This document shows positions 1 through 8,656 of a DNA stretch of 39,077 bases, piece by piece. The translations under genes and the position numbers were made by a program. The notes beneath the pieces were generated by a model. That model was not told the DNA's origin. It saw only the letters and a program-made list of their open reading frames with translations, and searched no databases. The stretch is from Candidatus Izemoplasma sp. (GTDB taxonomy: Bacteria > Bacillota_I > Bacilli_A > Izemoplasmatales > Izemoplasmataceae). Each line of letters starts with the position of its first letter. The stretch's first letter is position 1. The stretch covers positions 1 through 39,077 of the forward strand of contig SLQR01000094.1 of NCBI GenBank assembly GCA_007131405.1, written 5' to 3'.

Positions 1-12
1 CCATGGGCACGC

Positions 13-534
13 TTATCCGAAGTAATCTTTTGGTAAAAATCTCATGCGTTTTGCAAATATTTTTGTTGGAAACGTATGAATTTTTTGGTTGTACAAAATG
101 ACTTTTGAATTGTACTTCAAACGACATTGTTGAAGACTCTCAAATTGACGTTTTAACGGTTCATAATTGAGTTCTTCGTTTTGATAAATTTCTCCATACA
201 TTTTTTGCATCGCTTTAAACAATTTTTGGCGATCGGAGAGTGTATGATGTCTCAAACGTTTACTATCGGCTGTTTTAAAGGATTCTATAAACTTAAAACT
301 TAAGTAATGTTCAAGGATATGGCTCTGTTCTTGGTAGAGTTTAACGGTCTCAAACAGTTTGGCATGGAAGGTGATTTCAAGACGGGACACTTGTTGCCAA
401 ATGGTAAACAGTTTGTTGCGAATGTAAAAACCATAGCCAATAATTAAGGCAACAAAGACAATTAGAATGATGTTATTGATAATAAATATCCAAAATAGAT
501 TTAAAACATACACACTTAATATATCGTATAACAT
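13..534 (-). CDS. LemA-like membrane protein (divergent)
   Basis: N-terminal TM segment, then YIRNKLFTIWQQV; C-terminal RLKYNSKVILYNQKIHTFPTKIFAKRMRF resembles the LemA pattern R-x-YN-x-x-V-x-x-YN-x-x-I-x-x-FP...A...F. Confidence 0.7.
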   Translation of the reverse strand: MLYDILSVYVLNLFWIFIINNIILIVFVALIIGYGFYIRNKLFTIWQQVSRLEITFHAKLFETVKLYQEQSHILEHYLSFKFIESFKTADSKRLRHHTLSDRQKLFKAMQKMYGEIYQNEELNYEPLKRQFESLQQCRLKYNSKVILYNQKIHTFPTKIFAKRMRFLPKDYFG

Positions 535-546
535 ATGGACCCTCCT

Positions 547-2091
547 TTACGCCATTTTCATTTTAAAGCGTTGGTAATAATCTTCAAATTCACTGCTGTA
601 TTTTAAGAATCGGTCAAGAATATACGGTTCAAAATACTCTTTAAACTCAAGTTCTAAAAGTTCCACAGCACGCTTATGGGTCAATGCTGTTTTGTAATTT
701 CGTGCTTGCCTAAGAATTTCATACATTTCTGCTACTAAGATAATTTGTCCTTCTTGACTACGTTGAACACGTTTCATGCGTTCGGTAAACGTACGGTCAA
801 CGGTTTTTTCAAAATGGGCGCGAATTATGTCTTCACTTTTTTGATTTAGTTGCATGCGTTTAATAATAACACTACCAAGAATCGTTTTGTCACGAATAAT
901 TTGATAGTCGCGTTCGTTCAAGACATCTTTGTTTTCATACTCAATAATCGATAAATCCGATACACGGTCAACGTGAATCTTTGAGTATTCGAAGATTTCC
1001 GTACACACATTTGGGCTAAGTCCGAGGACATTCCCTAAACGGGAAGCAATTTCTGCGACACGATGTGCACTGGATTGGTCTTCATTTAGTGAATGGCTAT
1101 TAAATACGCCAATGACATCAAAGACATCACCAACGACGGCTTTGAAGTCGTTTTCCATGTCGCGACGTTTAACCAGTTCTTCTTTTCGTTTTAAGTTCAT
1201 CATTTCACCAATCGCAACGGATGAGTAAAGCGCGATATTAAAGATGATTAAGACCAAGGTCCTTAAGACAATATCAATGGTAATATCGGGTCGTTCAAAC
1301 ACCAAATATTCATACAGTCTTGTAAATGATGTGGCGTGTTCGTGACCAAATAGTGGATGCATAATAAAGACATGAATAACCGTCATTAACACAAGCACCC
1401 ATTTAAATAAGAAACGCAAAAGTTTAGGGTCTTGGTATAAAGCGACCACCACAAGCGCAAAATAAATAAGCACGTAACCGGCTTGTGAAATCGACAACCC
1501 AACCCCATCGTCTGTAACACCAACACGCAGTTTAATGTAGACACCAAAGGCCGCTAAAACTATATAGACACTGGCAATATACATCGCCATTTGTTGTTTC
1601 AGAAGTGTCCGCGGTTGTTCTTTAATGATGCGTTTTAAGGTGGTGTTTATGGCAAACATTATTATCCCAAATCCGAAGATCAAAATATAGTTGGGATTTT
1701 CGCTTCCAATGGAGGTGAAGATTAAGAACACAATGTTCGTTAAAATTAAGATGTTTTTGATGACACGGTTGCGTCGATAAAGAACACTGGTGTCATCAAG
1801 AATATCGACACCCGATTCAAAATTAAATTTATCGGCGGCTTTTTTAAATAGCCTGCGATAAAACACACGAAAACGCCGACGAAAGTTCGAAACTTTCTTG
1901 TCGGGATTTTTTGTTGAGTACGCCTTTATTCGATCGACATTGCTTCTAAAAAACATGGCGATTTTATCGAGGCGTGTGGTTTTGTTGGGGTCGACACCTT
2001 TGCTAACTTTTTCAACGTATTCATCGAGTTCTTTTGGATCTTTATCGGCTTTTTTGAAAAAATCATCAAGGTTTTTTTCGTGTTTCACCAT
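547..2091 (-). CDS. Multi-TM protein with C-terminal degenerate HD-GYP-like domain
   Basis: About 6 hydrophobic segments (residues ~110-300). C-terminus follows HD-GYP spacing (SAHRVAEIASRLGNVLGLS; YSKIHVDRVSDLSI; LNERDYQIIRDKTILGSVII; IIRAHFEKTVDRTF; ILVAEMYEILRQARNYKTALTHKRAVELL) but lacks the HD, HHE and GYP residues. Confidence 0.65.
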   Translation of the reverse strand: MVKHEKNLDDFFKKADKDPKELDEYVEKVSKGVDPNKTTRLDKIAMFFRSNVDRIKAYSTKNPDKKVSNFRRRFRVFYRRLFKKAADKFNFESGVDILDDTSVLYRRNRVIKNILILTNIVFLIFTSIGSENPNYILIFGFGIIMFAINTTLKRIIKEQPRTLLKQQMAMYIASVYIVLAAFGVYIKLRVGVTDDGVGLSISQAGYVLIYFALVVVALYQDPKLLRFLFKWVLVLMTVIHVFIMHPLFGHEHATSFTRLYEYLVFERPDITIDIVLRTLVLIIFNIALYSSVAIGEMMNLKRKEELVKRRDMENDFKAVVGDVFDVIGVFNSHSLNEDQSSAHRVAEIASRLGNVLGLSPNVCTEIFEYSKIHVDRVSDLSIIEYENKDVLNERDYQIIRDKTILGSVIIKRMQLNQKSEDIIRAHFEKTVDRTFTERMKRVQRSQEGQIILVAEMYEILRQARNYKTALTHKRAVELLELEFKEYFEPYILDRFLKYSSEFEDYYQRFKMKMA

Positions 2092-2102
2092 GTGCTCACT
2101 TC

Positions 2103-2666
2103 CTATAAATCAAAGTCGAGTTTAATTTCTTGGTACGTAGGGTCTTTCAGTGCTTCGCGTTCGTTGGTCATTTGTGCAACACGTGTTGATGCAGCGGCTG
2201 CGATTGCGCCTACGATATCGTCAAGGAAGGTGTGGCACATTGCTTTTGTGCCTTTTCCGTCTGAATTTAAACGTGCAACAATTAGGGGTTTATTGACATC
2301 AATGTCCCCAAAATTGGTTTTTCCTATGGTTCCATAAAGGCCAGCAAGTTCAAGCCCAAAGAGTTCGTCAATGCCAAACATCCCAAGGTCTTCATGAAGA
2401 ATTTGGCGAATGGGTTCACGAATTAGGTTTTCTTCGGTTAATCGGTCGATTTCAGCCCCGAGTTGCAAGAGATGGAAGGTATCACGTAGTGATAAGATTT
2501 TTTCAACGGAACCCACACAGTCTTTCATCGAAATATCGTCGCTCCATTTGGATTGTTGCATATGCGCAATTTCGGCGATGTCATCAACGTTTACACCGCG
2601 TTCTTTCAGGGTTTTAATGTTCATTTCAAGCATTTCATCACGGCTAAATAATGCACGTTTTTTCAT
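2103..2666 (-). CDS. Phosphatidylglycerophosphatase A family protein (YutG/PgpA-like)
   Basis: TLKERGVNVDDIAEIAHMQQ...; C-terminal FLDDIVGAIAAAASTRVAQM typical of the PgpA family. Confidence 0.7.
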   Translation of the reverse strand: MKKRALFSRDEMLEMNIKTLKERGVNVDDIAEIAHMQQSKWSDDISMKDCVGSVEKILSLRDTFHLLQLGAEIDRLTEENLIREPIRQILHEDLGMFGIDELFGLELAGLYGTIGKTNFGDIDVNKPLIVARLNSDGKGTKAMCHTFLDDIVGAIAAAASTRVAQMTNEREALKDPTYQEIKLDFDL

Positions 2667-2738
2667 ATTCGATTCTCCTTTAAGTAATTAATATACAATT
2701 ATAGCATTTTTTCCATTAAAGATAAAGTCGCTTTGTCC

Positions 2739-3689
2739 TTAATTACCAAGAACAACGCCTTTATCAAGCAATCTTTTGCCAAGACCACGCATGAACTCAC
2801 TTGCAGTCATTGGTTTTTTCCCAGCTAATTGCACACGAGTCAGCACAAGCGCGCCGTCTGAGCATTTAATCACAACGCCGTCATCGAGTGTTTTAATCAC
2901 GGTTCCATTGGCTTCTTCCGCGTGGTTTTTTAGAAAGTTTGAACACGTATGGATGCGGGCTTTTATAACTTTAAGTTTCTGCCCATTGATAGTGGTATAC
3001 GTATTGGGTGTTTCATAAAAGGCTCGAATTTTTGCGTCTAAATCCAACACTGATTGGTTAAAATCTAAACGTTCTTCTTCCCTTTTTAAGGTGTAGGCAT
3101 AGGTTGCTTCTTCGTGATTTTGAGGGCTTGGGGTTAAGGTGCCATCGATAATTTTAGGCAGCGAATCAATGAGGAGATCTTTAGCGAGGTGTGATAAGCG
3201 GTTAAATAGACTCGAACCTGTTTCATCCTCACGGATGGTGAGAGTACGTTGGATGAGGATGTCGCCGGCATCCATTTTTTTTGCCATGCGCATAATCGTG
3301 ATGCCAGTTTCTTTGTGACGGCGTTCAATGGCGCGTTGAATTGGGGCACCACCACGTAAAGCAGGTAAGAGTGATGCATGCACATTAATGGCTTTATGTG
3401 GGGGTGTTTCAAGCAAAACATCGGGAATTATTTGCCCGTAAGCGGCGGTCACGATGATGTCTGGTGAGGCATCAAGAATGGGCTGATACGCTTGTTTAAT
3501 TGAAGCAGGTTGGTAAACATCAAGGCCAAGCGCTTCGGCTTTTTCTTTAATTGGGGGCGCAGTGAGGATGCGTTTGCGTCCTTTTGGCATATCAGGTTGT
3601 GTCACCACGAGTTTGATGGTGTAACGCTCATGTAAGGCTTCTAAAAGTGGAACGCTAAAATCAGGGGTACCCATAAAGACAATGTTCAT
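2739..3689 (-). CDS. fmt: Methionyl-tRNA formyltransferase
   Basis: MNIVFMGTPDFSVPLLEAL..., NVHASLLPALRGGAPIQRAI; RBS GGAG upstream of the internal ATG at 3689. Confidence 0.95.
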   Translation of the reverse strand: MNIVFMGTPDFSVPLLEALHERYTIKLVVTQPDMPKGRKRILTAPPIKEKAEALGLDVYQPASIKQAYQPILDASPDIIVTAAYGQIIPDVLLETPPHKAINVHASLLPALRGGAPIQRAIERRHKETGITIMRMAKKMDAGDILIQRTLTIREDETGSSLFNRLSHLAKDLLIDSLPKIIDGTLTPSPQNHEEATYAYTLKREEERLDFNQSVLDLDAKIRAFYETPNTYTTINGQKLKVIKARIHTCSNFLKNHAEEANGTVIKTLDDGVVIKCSDGALVLTRVQLAGKKPMTASEFMRGLGKRLLDKGVVLGN

Positions 3690-3703
3690 AATCATGCTCC
3701 TTT

Positions 3704-6043
3704 CTAAATGATGCGTGGGTGATAGTCAAGCTGAATGGTAAACTGTTTATGGTCAAGGTTTTTAACGATTTGATTAATCAGTTCGGTGAGTGTCGGTTCG
3801 TCGTCGTATTTTATCAACACATGCATGCGGTATCGATTATTCAGGCGATGCATTTTTGGTTTTATTGGTCCAATAATGCGTGCTTGTGCAGACAGTTCCC
3901 GTGAAAAAATCGTTTTGATGCTTGTCGCTTTTTTAAGCGCTTCGTTGCTTTTTTCATGGGTAATGGTCAACGCGAGCATTTTTTTAAACGGTCGAATTTG
4001 TGCCTTTTGACGCATCGCAATTTCTTGTTCATAAAAATGCTGGTAGTTGTGCTGTTGGACATCGTCTAAAACGGGGTGATTGTGATGGTAGGCTTGAATG
4101 ATTACTTCACCCTTTTGTTTTCGTCTTCCAGCGCGTCCTGCCATTTGGGTCAACAAACTAAAGGTTTCTTCTTTGGCGTAATAATCTGGCACAAAGAGTG
4201 ACATATCTGCACTTAAAACAGCAACCAGTGTTACTTTTTCAAGATCAAGGCCTTTGGAAATCATTTGTGTTCCGACCAAAAAATCACCGTCCTCTTCGAA
4301 CTGGTGCAAGAGGATTTCATGGGCATTTTTTGTTTGGGTTGTGTCGCGGTCCATGCGGGTGATGGTTGCATCTTTATAGCGTGCTTGCAGTGCTTGTTCA
4401 ACCCGTTCACTCCCAATGCCCATGTAGCGTATGTGTGGACTGTCACAATTCGGACAGGTTTTTGGCATCGGTTTTTCGTGGTTGCAGTAATGGCATTTAA
4501 GTTTATGATCGCGGTGATGATACGTCATCGTGACATCACACGCATCGCATTCAATGGTCTGCCCGCATGATCGGCATAAAACAAAGTTTGCATGGCCACG
4601 GCGATTGATTAAAATAAGCGTTTGTTCGCCTTTTTGGATGCGGTCATCCATGGCTTTTTGCAAGGTTTCTGAGAAGAAGGTTTTATTGCCCTTTAAAAAT
4701 TCCTGTTTCATGTCGACAAGACGGATACTCGGCATGGTACTGTCTAACGCCCGTGTTTTTAATTCAAGTAAGGTGTAGGTTCCTTGTTGGGCGTAATAGT
4801 AACTTTCAACCGATGGGGTGGCGCTTCCAAGCACAAGTGGTACGCTGTGATGCTTTGCCCTACTTTGTGCGATTTCGCGGGTTTCGTATTTTGGGTTGTC
4901 GCTTTGAATGTACGAATCACTGTGTTCTTCATCCATGATAATGAGTCCAAGATTCTCTGTAGGGGCAAAAATCGCACTGCGTGCACCGATAATCACAGAT
5001 GCTTCTTTGCGTTTAATGCGGCGCCAACTGTCGTATTGTTCTCCGGTGCTCATCGCGCTATGGTAAACCGCCACACGTTTTGCAAAAACGGATTTAAATC
5101 GCGCGGTCAAGGCAGGGGTTAAACTGATCTCCGGGACTAAGATGATGGTGGTTTTTCCTTTGCTTTCCATCGCTTTGGCGAGTTCAATGTAGACCTCGGT
5201 TTTTCCACTTGAGGTCACGCCATGCAGTAAATAGGTGTCACATTGATGGGCAGTTGACAACACCGTATCGACCGCGTTTTGTTGTTCCGGACTTAAGGTA
5301 ATGTTGCGTTCTTTGATGGCGTATAAGCTTTTAAGTTCGCGTAGTTGCTCTTTTGGCACAATGCGAACAAGGCCTTTTTCTTCAAGACTCTTTAGCGTAG
5401 TCGAACTGCTACTGGTTGATTCAAGAAGGTCTTTTTTCGGCAAAGGACTGTGCGCTTTTAAGTAATCCAGAATGCTTTGCTGTTTCGTGCCCTTAACCGT
5501 TTCATGGTTAACGAGATGCACATAAGGAATGGTTAACGCACTTTGCTTTTGTTTAATAATCGCGCGTTGTTCAAGTTTACCTTGTTCGATTAAGTCTTTA
5601 ATAAGTGGAAGGTTGGTTTTTAAGGCATCGTTCATGGTGGCTTTGCCTTTTGTGTTAAAATGCGGTTTTAATGATTCTGGTAGGTCGGTTAGAGAATCCG
5701 TATAAAGTTCTGTGTTATAAACCATGCGCATGCCACTTGGCAACATCGCATTTAAATAAAGCATTCTTGGGGTGGCGTATCGTTCACTTAACAAGGCCGC
5801 AAGGGTCATAAGTTCAGACGAAAAAACCGGGGTCACATCGACGATATCGATGACCGTCTTCAATTTACCGATTTGTGAAGTTGATTGTAAGTCGACCACG
5901 ATGCCTGTGATTTTACGCGGACCAAAGGGAACTTTTACCCGTTGACCAATCGCGATAATCGATTCGAGATGTTCAGGAACGCGGTAATCATAGCCTTGAT
6001 CTACGGCTTGGTGTTCGACATCAACATAAATAACTGCAATCAC
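3704..6043 (-). CDS. priA: Primosomal protein N' (PriA helicase)
   Basis: GVTSSGKTEVYIELA, MDEEHSDSY, zinc-binding cysteines CRSCGQTIECDAC...CPNCDS. Likely GTG start at 6043 behind AGGAGGG; the ATG at 6064 overlaps the upstream stop. Confidence 0.95.
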   Translation of the reverse strand: MIAVIYVDVEHQAVDQGYDYRVPEHLESIIAIGQRVKVPFGPRKITGIVVDLQSTSQIGKLKTVIDIVDVTPVFSSELMTLAALLSERYATPRMLYLNAMLPSGMRMVYNTELYTDSLTDLPESLKPHFNTKGKATMNDALKTNLPLIKDLIEQGKLEQRAIIKQKQSALTIPYVHLVNHETVKGTKQQSILDYLKAHSPLPKKDLLESTSSSSTTLKSLEEKGLVRIVPKEQLRELKSLYAIKERNITLSPEQQNAVDTVLSTAHQCDTYLLHGVTSSGKTEVYIELAKAMESKGKTTIILVPEISLTPALTARFKSVFAKRVAVYHSAMSTGEQYDSWRRIKRKEASVIIGARSAIFAPTENLGLIIMDEEHSDSYIQSDNPKYETREIAQSRAKHHSVPLVLGSATPSVESYYYAQQGTYTLLELKTRALDSTMPSIRLVDMKQEFLKGNKTFFSETLQKAMDDRIQKGEQTLILINRRGHANFVLCRSCGQTIECDACDVTMTYHHRDHKLKCHYCNHEKPMPKTCPNCDSPHIRYMGIGSERVEQALQARYKDATITRMDRDTTQTKNAHEILLHQFEEDGDFLVGTQMISKGLDLEKVTLVAVLSADMSLFVPDYYAKEETFSLLTQMAGRAGRRKQKGEVIIQAYHHNHPVLDDVQQHNYQHFYEQEIAMRQKAQIRPFKKMLALTITHEKSNEALKKATSIKTIFSRELSAQARIIGPIKPKMHRLNNRYRMHVLIKYDDEPTLTELINQIVKNLDHKQFTIQLDYHPRII

Positions 6044-6053
6044 ATTGTCCCTC

Positions 6054-6842
6054 CTACTCGTCAATCAATTTCATTTTAATTAAGGCGTTATAAATACCAC
6101 CTTCATCGTAACGCTCAGTAGTGTGCGTCGCGCGATGCTTAATATGGTCTTTGGCGTTGCCCATGGCAAACGAATGTGGGATGTATTCAAGCATCTCAAT
6201 ATCGTTTTCACCATCACCAAATGCATACGCCTGCTCAAGAGGAATATCAAGGTGCTTTAAAACCCGTTTGATGCCGTCTTTTTTGCTTTGGTCGGCAAGC
6301 ACAACATCAAAGCCATCACTTAACCAAGAAACGAGCTGATAATCACGCAAGTCTTGTTGAACGCGTTCAAAGGTGAGTGAGTCCGCAAAGGCCCACATTT
6401 GATAGACTTTCGCATGCTGATCAAATCGAGCATCCTCTATAGGGAGTGGCATGCATGCTTCCTCAAACATCCTCACGGCGTCTTCATCAATACGGTTAAT
6501 TGCTTGGTGTTCAATGCCGATGCATCCATAGACGAGTTGATGTTTGTGAAATACATTTTTTACGGTATTAATGGTGGCTTTATCTAAAGGTTTTTCGTAA
6601 ATAACTTTATTTTTATGAACAATGACTTGTCCATTAATCGTAATGTAAACTTCGATATACGGTTTTAATGAGTCAATAATATCGAGCATATAAAAAGCAC
6701 GACCGGTCGCAATGGCGATCACAACATCGTCTTTTTGTGAAAGTTTTTCAAAAGCTTCTTGCGTTGCTTTGGGGATTGTTTTACGTATTGGATCATAAAT
6801 AGTGTGATCAATATCAAAAAACACGATTTTTTTGGCGTTCAT
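6054..6842 (-). CDS. HAD-superfamily (Cof-type) hydrolase
   Basis: VFFDIDHTIYDP, ATGRAFYMLD, AFGDGENDIEMLEY; start MNAKKI at 6842 behind AAGGTG. Confidence 0.88.
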   Translation of the reverse strand: MNAKKIVFFDIDHTIYDPIRKTIPKATQEAFEKLSQKDDVVIAIATGRAFYMLDIIDSLKPYIEVYITINGQVIVHKNKVIYEKPLDKATINTVKNVFHKHQLVYGCIGIEHQAINRIDEDAVRMFEEACMPLPIEDARFDQHAKVYQMWAFADSLTFERVQQDLRDYQLVSWLSDGFDVVLADQSKKDGIKRVLKHLDIPLEQAYAFGDGENDIEMLEYIPHSFAMGNAKDHIKHRATHTTERYDEGGIYNALIKMKLIDE

Positions 6843-6877
6843 AGTATCACCTTCAAAAAAATTATAACACATAAGCA

Positions 6878-6906
6878 TTGGTTTATCGTGCTAAATAAGA
6901 TATAAT
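6878..6906 (+). promoter_or_regulatory. Sigma-A-type promoter for rnjA
   Basis: TTGGTT (6878-6883), 17-bp spacer, TATAAT (6901-6906). Confidence 0.7.
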
Positions 6907-6947
6907 AAGCATAGAAAAAATCGATACATTTTTAGGAGGACACCATA

Positions 6948-8627
6948 ATGCAACAGCAAAGTTTACAAAAACATGAAGTTGGTGTTTTTGCATTAGGCGG
7001 TCTTGGTGAAGTTGGAAAAAACATGTATTGTGTGGAATATCAAAACGAGATTTTAATCATTGACGCGGGAATTATGTTTCCCGATGAATTTTTACTCGGA
7101 ATTGATTACGTCATTCCAGACTATACCTATTTGCAAGAAAATCAAGATAGAATTAAAGCGCTGGTTATTACCCATGGTCATGAAGACCATATCGGTGGTA
7201 TTCCGTGGCTTTTACGTCATATCAAAATACCAAAAATTTACGCCAACGGATTAGCCATTGGGCTCATCAAGAACAAAATGCAAGAACATCGAGGAATACA
7301 GTATAACTTACTTGAGTACTTTGAATCGGATATCATTCGTTTTGACAAACTCAGTGTAGGGTTTTTCCGTACCAATCATTCGATTCCGGATTCATTCGGC
7401 GTCGTGGTGAGAACGCCTGAGGGGAATATTGTCCATACAGGCGATTTCAAGTTTGATTTTACACCAACAGGACCGGATGCAGACTACGCAAAAATGGCCA
7501 AGCTAGGTCAACGTGATACGTTGCTTTTATTAAGTGATTCAACCAATGCTGAACTCGACGCTTTCACCAAAAGTGAAACCACCGTTAGTGAAAGCATTAA
7601 AGAACTTTTCACAAAAATTGAAGGCCGTGTTATTATTGCGACATTCGCCTCAAACATCCATCGTGTTCAACAGTTTGTTGAAGCAAGTATTGCGACGAAC
7701 CGTAAGATTGCCGTCTTTGGACGCAGCATGGAACGTACAATTGAAGTTGGACAAGAAATGGGCTACATTAAAGCCCCTCATGGAACGTTTGTCGGTTCGC
7801 GTGCCTTGCGTCACTTTAAAGCAAATGAAATTACCATTATTAGCACAGGGTCACAAGGTGAACCTTTTGCGGCTTTATCGCGTATTGCAAATGGCACACA
7901 CCGTGACATTAAAATTATCCCAGGGGATACCGTTATCTTCTCATCAAGTCCAATTCCAGGGAATCAAGCAAGCATTTCAAAAACCATCAACCAGCTCTTT
8001 AAACGTGAAGCCAATGTAATCACGCATTCACCTCTCACGGATACCCATACGTCAGGTCACGGTGCACGCATGGAACTTCAACTTATGTTAAAACTGATTA
8101 AACCGAAGTTCTTTATGCCGATTCATGGTGAGCATCGCATGCTAAAAACGCATGCGGAAACCGCCATTCAATGCGGGGTTAAACGTGGCAATGAGTTTGT
8201 GCTTGACAATGGTCAAGTGCTCGCCGTTACCAAAGATTCAGCACGCGTTGCAACTAGCATTCAAGCAGGCAGCGTCTACATCGATGGGAAAGGCATTGGC
8301 GATGTTGGTAATGTGGTTTTACGCGACCGAAAAATATTAAGTGAAGATGGCTTACTCAGTGCGATTGTCACAATTGATCCTGAGAATAAACACATCATTG
8401 GAAAACCGGTCATTATGTCACGCGGATTCGTCTATATGCGCGATCACACGGTTCTCACCAATGAAATAAGTGACATGGTCCTTAACCTTGTTGAAGATAA
8501 AATAGCGAAAGCAAAATCAGTGAATGTATCCCAGTTAAAACGTGATATTATTAAGTTACTTAACGATCACATCTATGCGAAAACAGAACGAAATCCGATG
8601 ATTTTACCTGTCATTAAAACCATTTAA
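6948..8627 (+). CDS. rnjA: Ribonuclease J
   Basis: GGLGEVGKNMYCVEY, THGHEDHIGGIPWLL, HTGDFKFD, MPIHGEHRML; RBS AGGAGG. Confidence 0.93.
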   Translation: MQQQSLQKHEVGVFALGGLGEVGKNMYCVEYQNEILIIDAGIMFPDEFLLGIDYVIPDYTYLQENQDRIKALVITHGHEDHIGGIPWLLRHIKIPKIYANGLAIGLIKNKMQEHRGIQYNLLEYFESDIIRFDKLSVGFFRTNHSIPDSFGVVVRTPEGNIVHTGDFKFDFTPTGPDADYAKMAKLGQRDTLLLLSDSTNAELDAFTKSETTVSESIKELFTKIEGRVIIATFASNIHRVQQFVEASIATNRKIAVFGRSMERTIEVGQEMGYIKAPHGTFVGSRALRHFKANEITIISTGSQGEPFAALSRIANGTHRDIKIIPGDTVIFSSSPIPGNQASISKTINQLFKREANVITHSPLTDTHTSGHGARMELQLMLKLIKPKFFMPIHGEHRMLKTHAETAIQCGVKRGNEFVLDNGQVLAVTKDSARVATSIQAGSVYIDGKGIGDVGNVVLRDRKILSEDGLLSAIVTIDPENKHIIGKPVIMSRGFVYMRDHTVLTNEISDMVLNLVEDKIAKAKSVNVSQLKRDIIKLLNDHIYAKTERNPMILPVIKTI

Positions 8628-8656
8628 AAAAAATCCTCTTTCTAAGAGGATTTTTT
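8628..8656. terminator. Bidirectional intrinsic terminator between rnjA and the galactokinase-like gene
   Basis: AAAAAATCCTCT-TTCT-AGAGGATTTTTT hairpin with A/T tracts on both sides. Confidence 0.85.

Noticed and set aside
1898-2691. Plus-strand ORFs at 1898-2125, 2080-2337 and 2410-2691
   Set aside because: Antisense shadows of the minus-strand HD-GYP-like and PgpA-like genes; low-complexity Ser-rich products, no RBS
7534-8019. 161-aa plus-strand ORF within rnjA
   Set aside because: Alternate-frame overlap of a well-supported RNase J gene; composition looks non-natural
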